Below are positions 63,270 through 64,000 of a stretch of 64,000 nucleotides of DNA, piece after piece. The notes below the pieces were generated by a model. The model was not told where the DNA came from and ran no database searches. It saw only the letters and a program-made list of their open reading frames with translations. The position numbers were made by a program, and so were the translations under genes. The DNA lies in contig WNNJ02002125.1 in the NCBI GenBank assembly GCA_012934845.2, positions 116,352 through 180,351 on the forward strand. The letters are read 5' to 3'. How positions within the stretch are numbered: the stretch's first letter is position 1; each line of letters begins with the position of its first letter. Source of the stretch: Pomphorhynchus laevis. Lineage: Eukaryota; Acanthocephala; Palaeacanthocephala; Echinorhynchida; Pomphorhynchidae.

Positions 63270-64000
63270 GAAATTTAAAGCCTCAAGTGATGGATAATTT
63301 TTGTCATGCAGCATTAATTCAAATCATTGTACATGTTTTCGTTGACCAACGAGCCGATTGAACCTTCTCCTACCAACGCTAATTTAAATTTGCAATAAGT
63401 AATAAGAAAATCTTTTATTCGATTAAATTGTCGATAAAGCGGACGAGTCGAGTGATATTCATCCAACAGAAGGACTAAAACTGAAAACGCAGGTATTGGA
63501 TCAGTAGCTGATGAGTTCGACCAATACTAAAATGTGACGTACTGATAATGTCTTATAAATGAAATTAAAGCATTGTGAAGAATTAAATCATTGCAATTTT
63601 AATTTGAAAATCTGGTATATATAAAGCCTCGACCATTTGGAGATTCGTTCAGCCATTTCTTAAAAGAACATACATTTCGAGGTGAACTGGCATAAAATAC
63701 ATTACAAGTAAATATAGCTTCAGTGAATTGGTAGAAGGTATTTACCATTAAAATCTTCGGTTATCCAACTTAGAGGTTGGGAAATTTCAAATTTTTCAAT
63801 TAAGAAAGTTTACATCGTCGATTATATCTGTTGTGGTTTAACAAAGAGTTAAAATAACAAGCAATAATTGTAAATCTTGAGTAGAAAATTGAATTTGATT
63901 TAATATCAACACTCCATCCAAATTTATCGATTTAATGGTGATTATACACTACAGCGGCGATTTAATTATTTAAATTATTATTTAAGTAATATAAATTATT
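63270..64000. other. Unassigned AT-rich end of window
   Basis: Holds a short relative of the structured module (GTATTGGATCAGTAGCTGAT, 63493-63512, closing with CCAATAC) and the words TTTGAAAATCTGGTATATAT shared with 62220. No gene. Confidence 0.4.

Noticed and set aside
1-64000. CRISPR arrays, bacterial promoters, ribosome binding sites, rRNA genes.
   Set aside because: None seen; introns and element types show a eukaryotic nuclear genome, so such features are not expected.

Overview
The window is AT-rich, intron-bearing DNA from an invertebrate animal genome. No rRNA, CRISPR array, bacterial operon or canonical tRNA is visible. Three of the observations point to a metazoan: an ERGIC-53/VIP36-type L-type lectin gene with GT-AG introns, the first coding exon of a cytosolic tryptophanyl-tRNA synthetase, and a dense mix of LINEs, Penelope-like elements (PLEs), tRNA-derived SINEs and a TA-flanked MITE. 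Two lectin introns are only 47-48 nt, which suggests a lineage with minimal ancestral introns later inflated by transposons. The species cannot be named from the sequence; flatworm-like RTE elements are a hint only.

Layout. 0-4.2 kb: a PLE fragment and a decayed Jockey-like LINE. 5.3-6.04 kb: a PLE 3' tail, a dispersed repeat and a hammerhead-ribozyme-like foldback. 6.6-11.9 kb: LINE relics and a canonical Penelope element with inverted ends. 12.3-18.1 kb: a nearly full PLE of the permuted (Naiad-like) type, with GIY-YIG nuclease before the RT, plus nested and tandem copies of its 3' end. 18.3-19.6 kb: a second Jockey-like relic. 20.86-30.90 kb: the seven-exon lectin gene (+ strand), with introns holding CR1-like, gypsy-like gag, Penelope, RTE, Naiad, SINE and MITE insertions. 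31-41.1 kb: two LINEs on the minus strand, one with a single 1010-aa ORF and a C-terminal restriction-like nuclease, the other with intact ORF1 (369 aa) and ORF2 (964 aa). 41.19-41.62 kb: the terminal exon of a four-transmembrane protein. 41.7-46.6 kb: a Naiad copy split by an RTE-like LINE with a visible target-site duplication. 46.6-55.3 kb: more relics and the TrpRS exon (52.4 kb, minus). 55.3-64 kb: mostly Naiad 3' ends and linker pieces with several structured inserts.

The most interesting signals are RNA structures tied to retroelements. (1) The Naiad-like 3' UTR, present in many copies on both strands, folds into an outer stem, a hairpin and an H-type pseudoknot; compensatory changes between copies support both pseudoknot helices. 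(2) A complete hammerhead core at 5.9 kb has a 29-bp stem I interrupted by a 52-nt insert carrying its own hairpin. (3) The inverted ends of canonical Penelope elements carry hammerhead-like stem II hairpins with a compensatory pair. Two LINEs with different endonucleases also share almost the same N-terminal cysteine-rich module.
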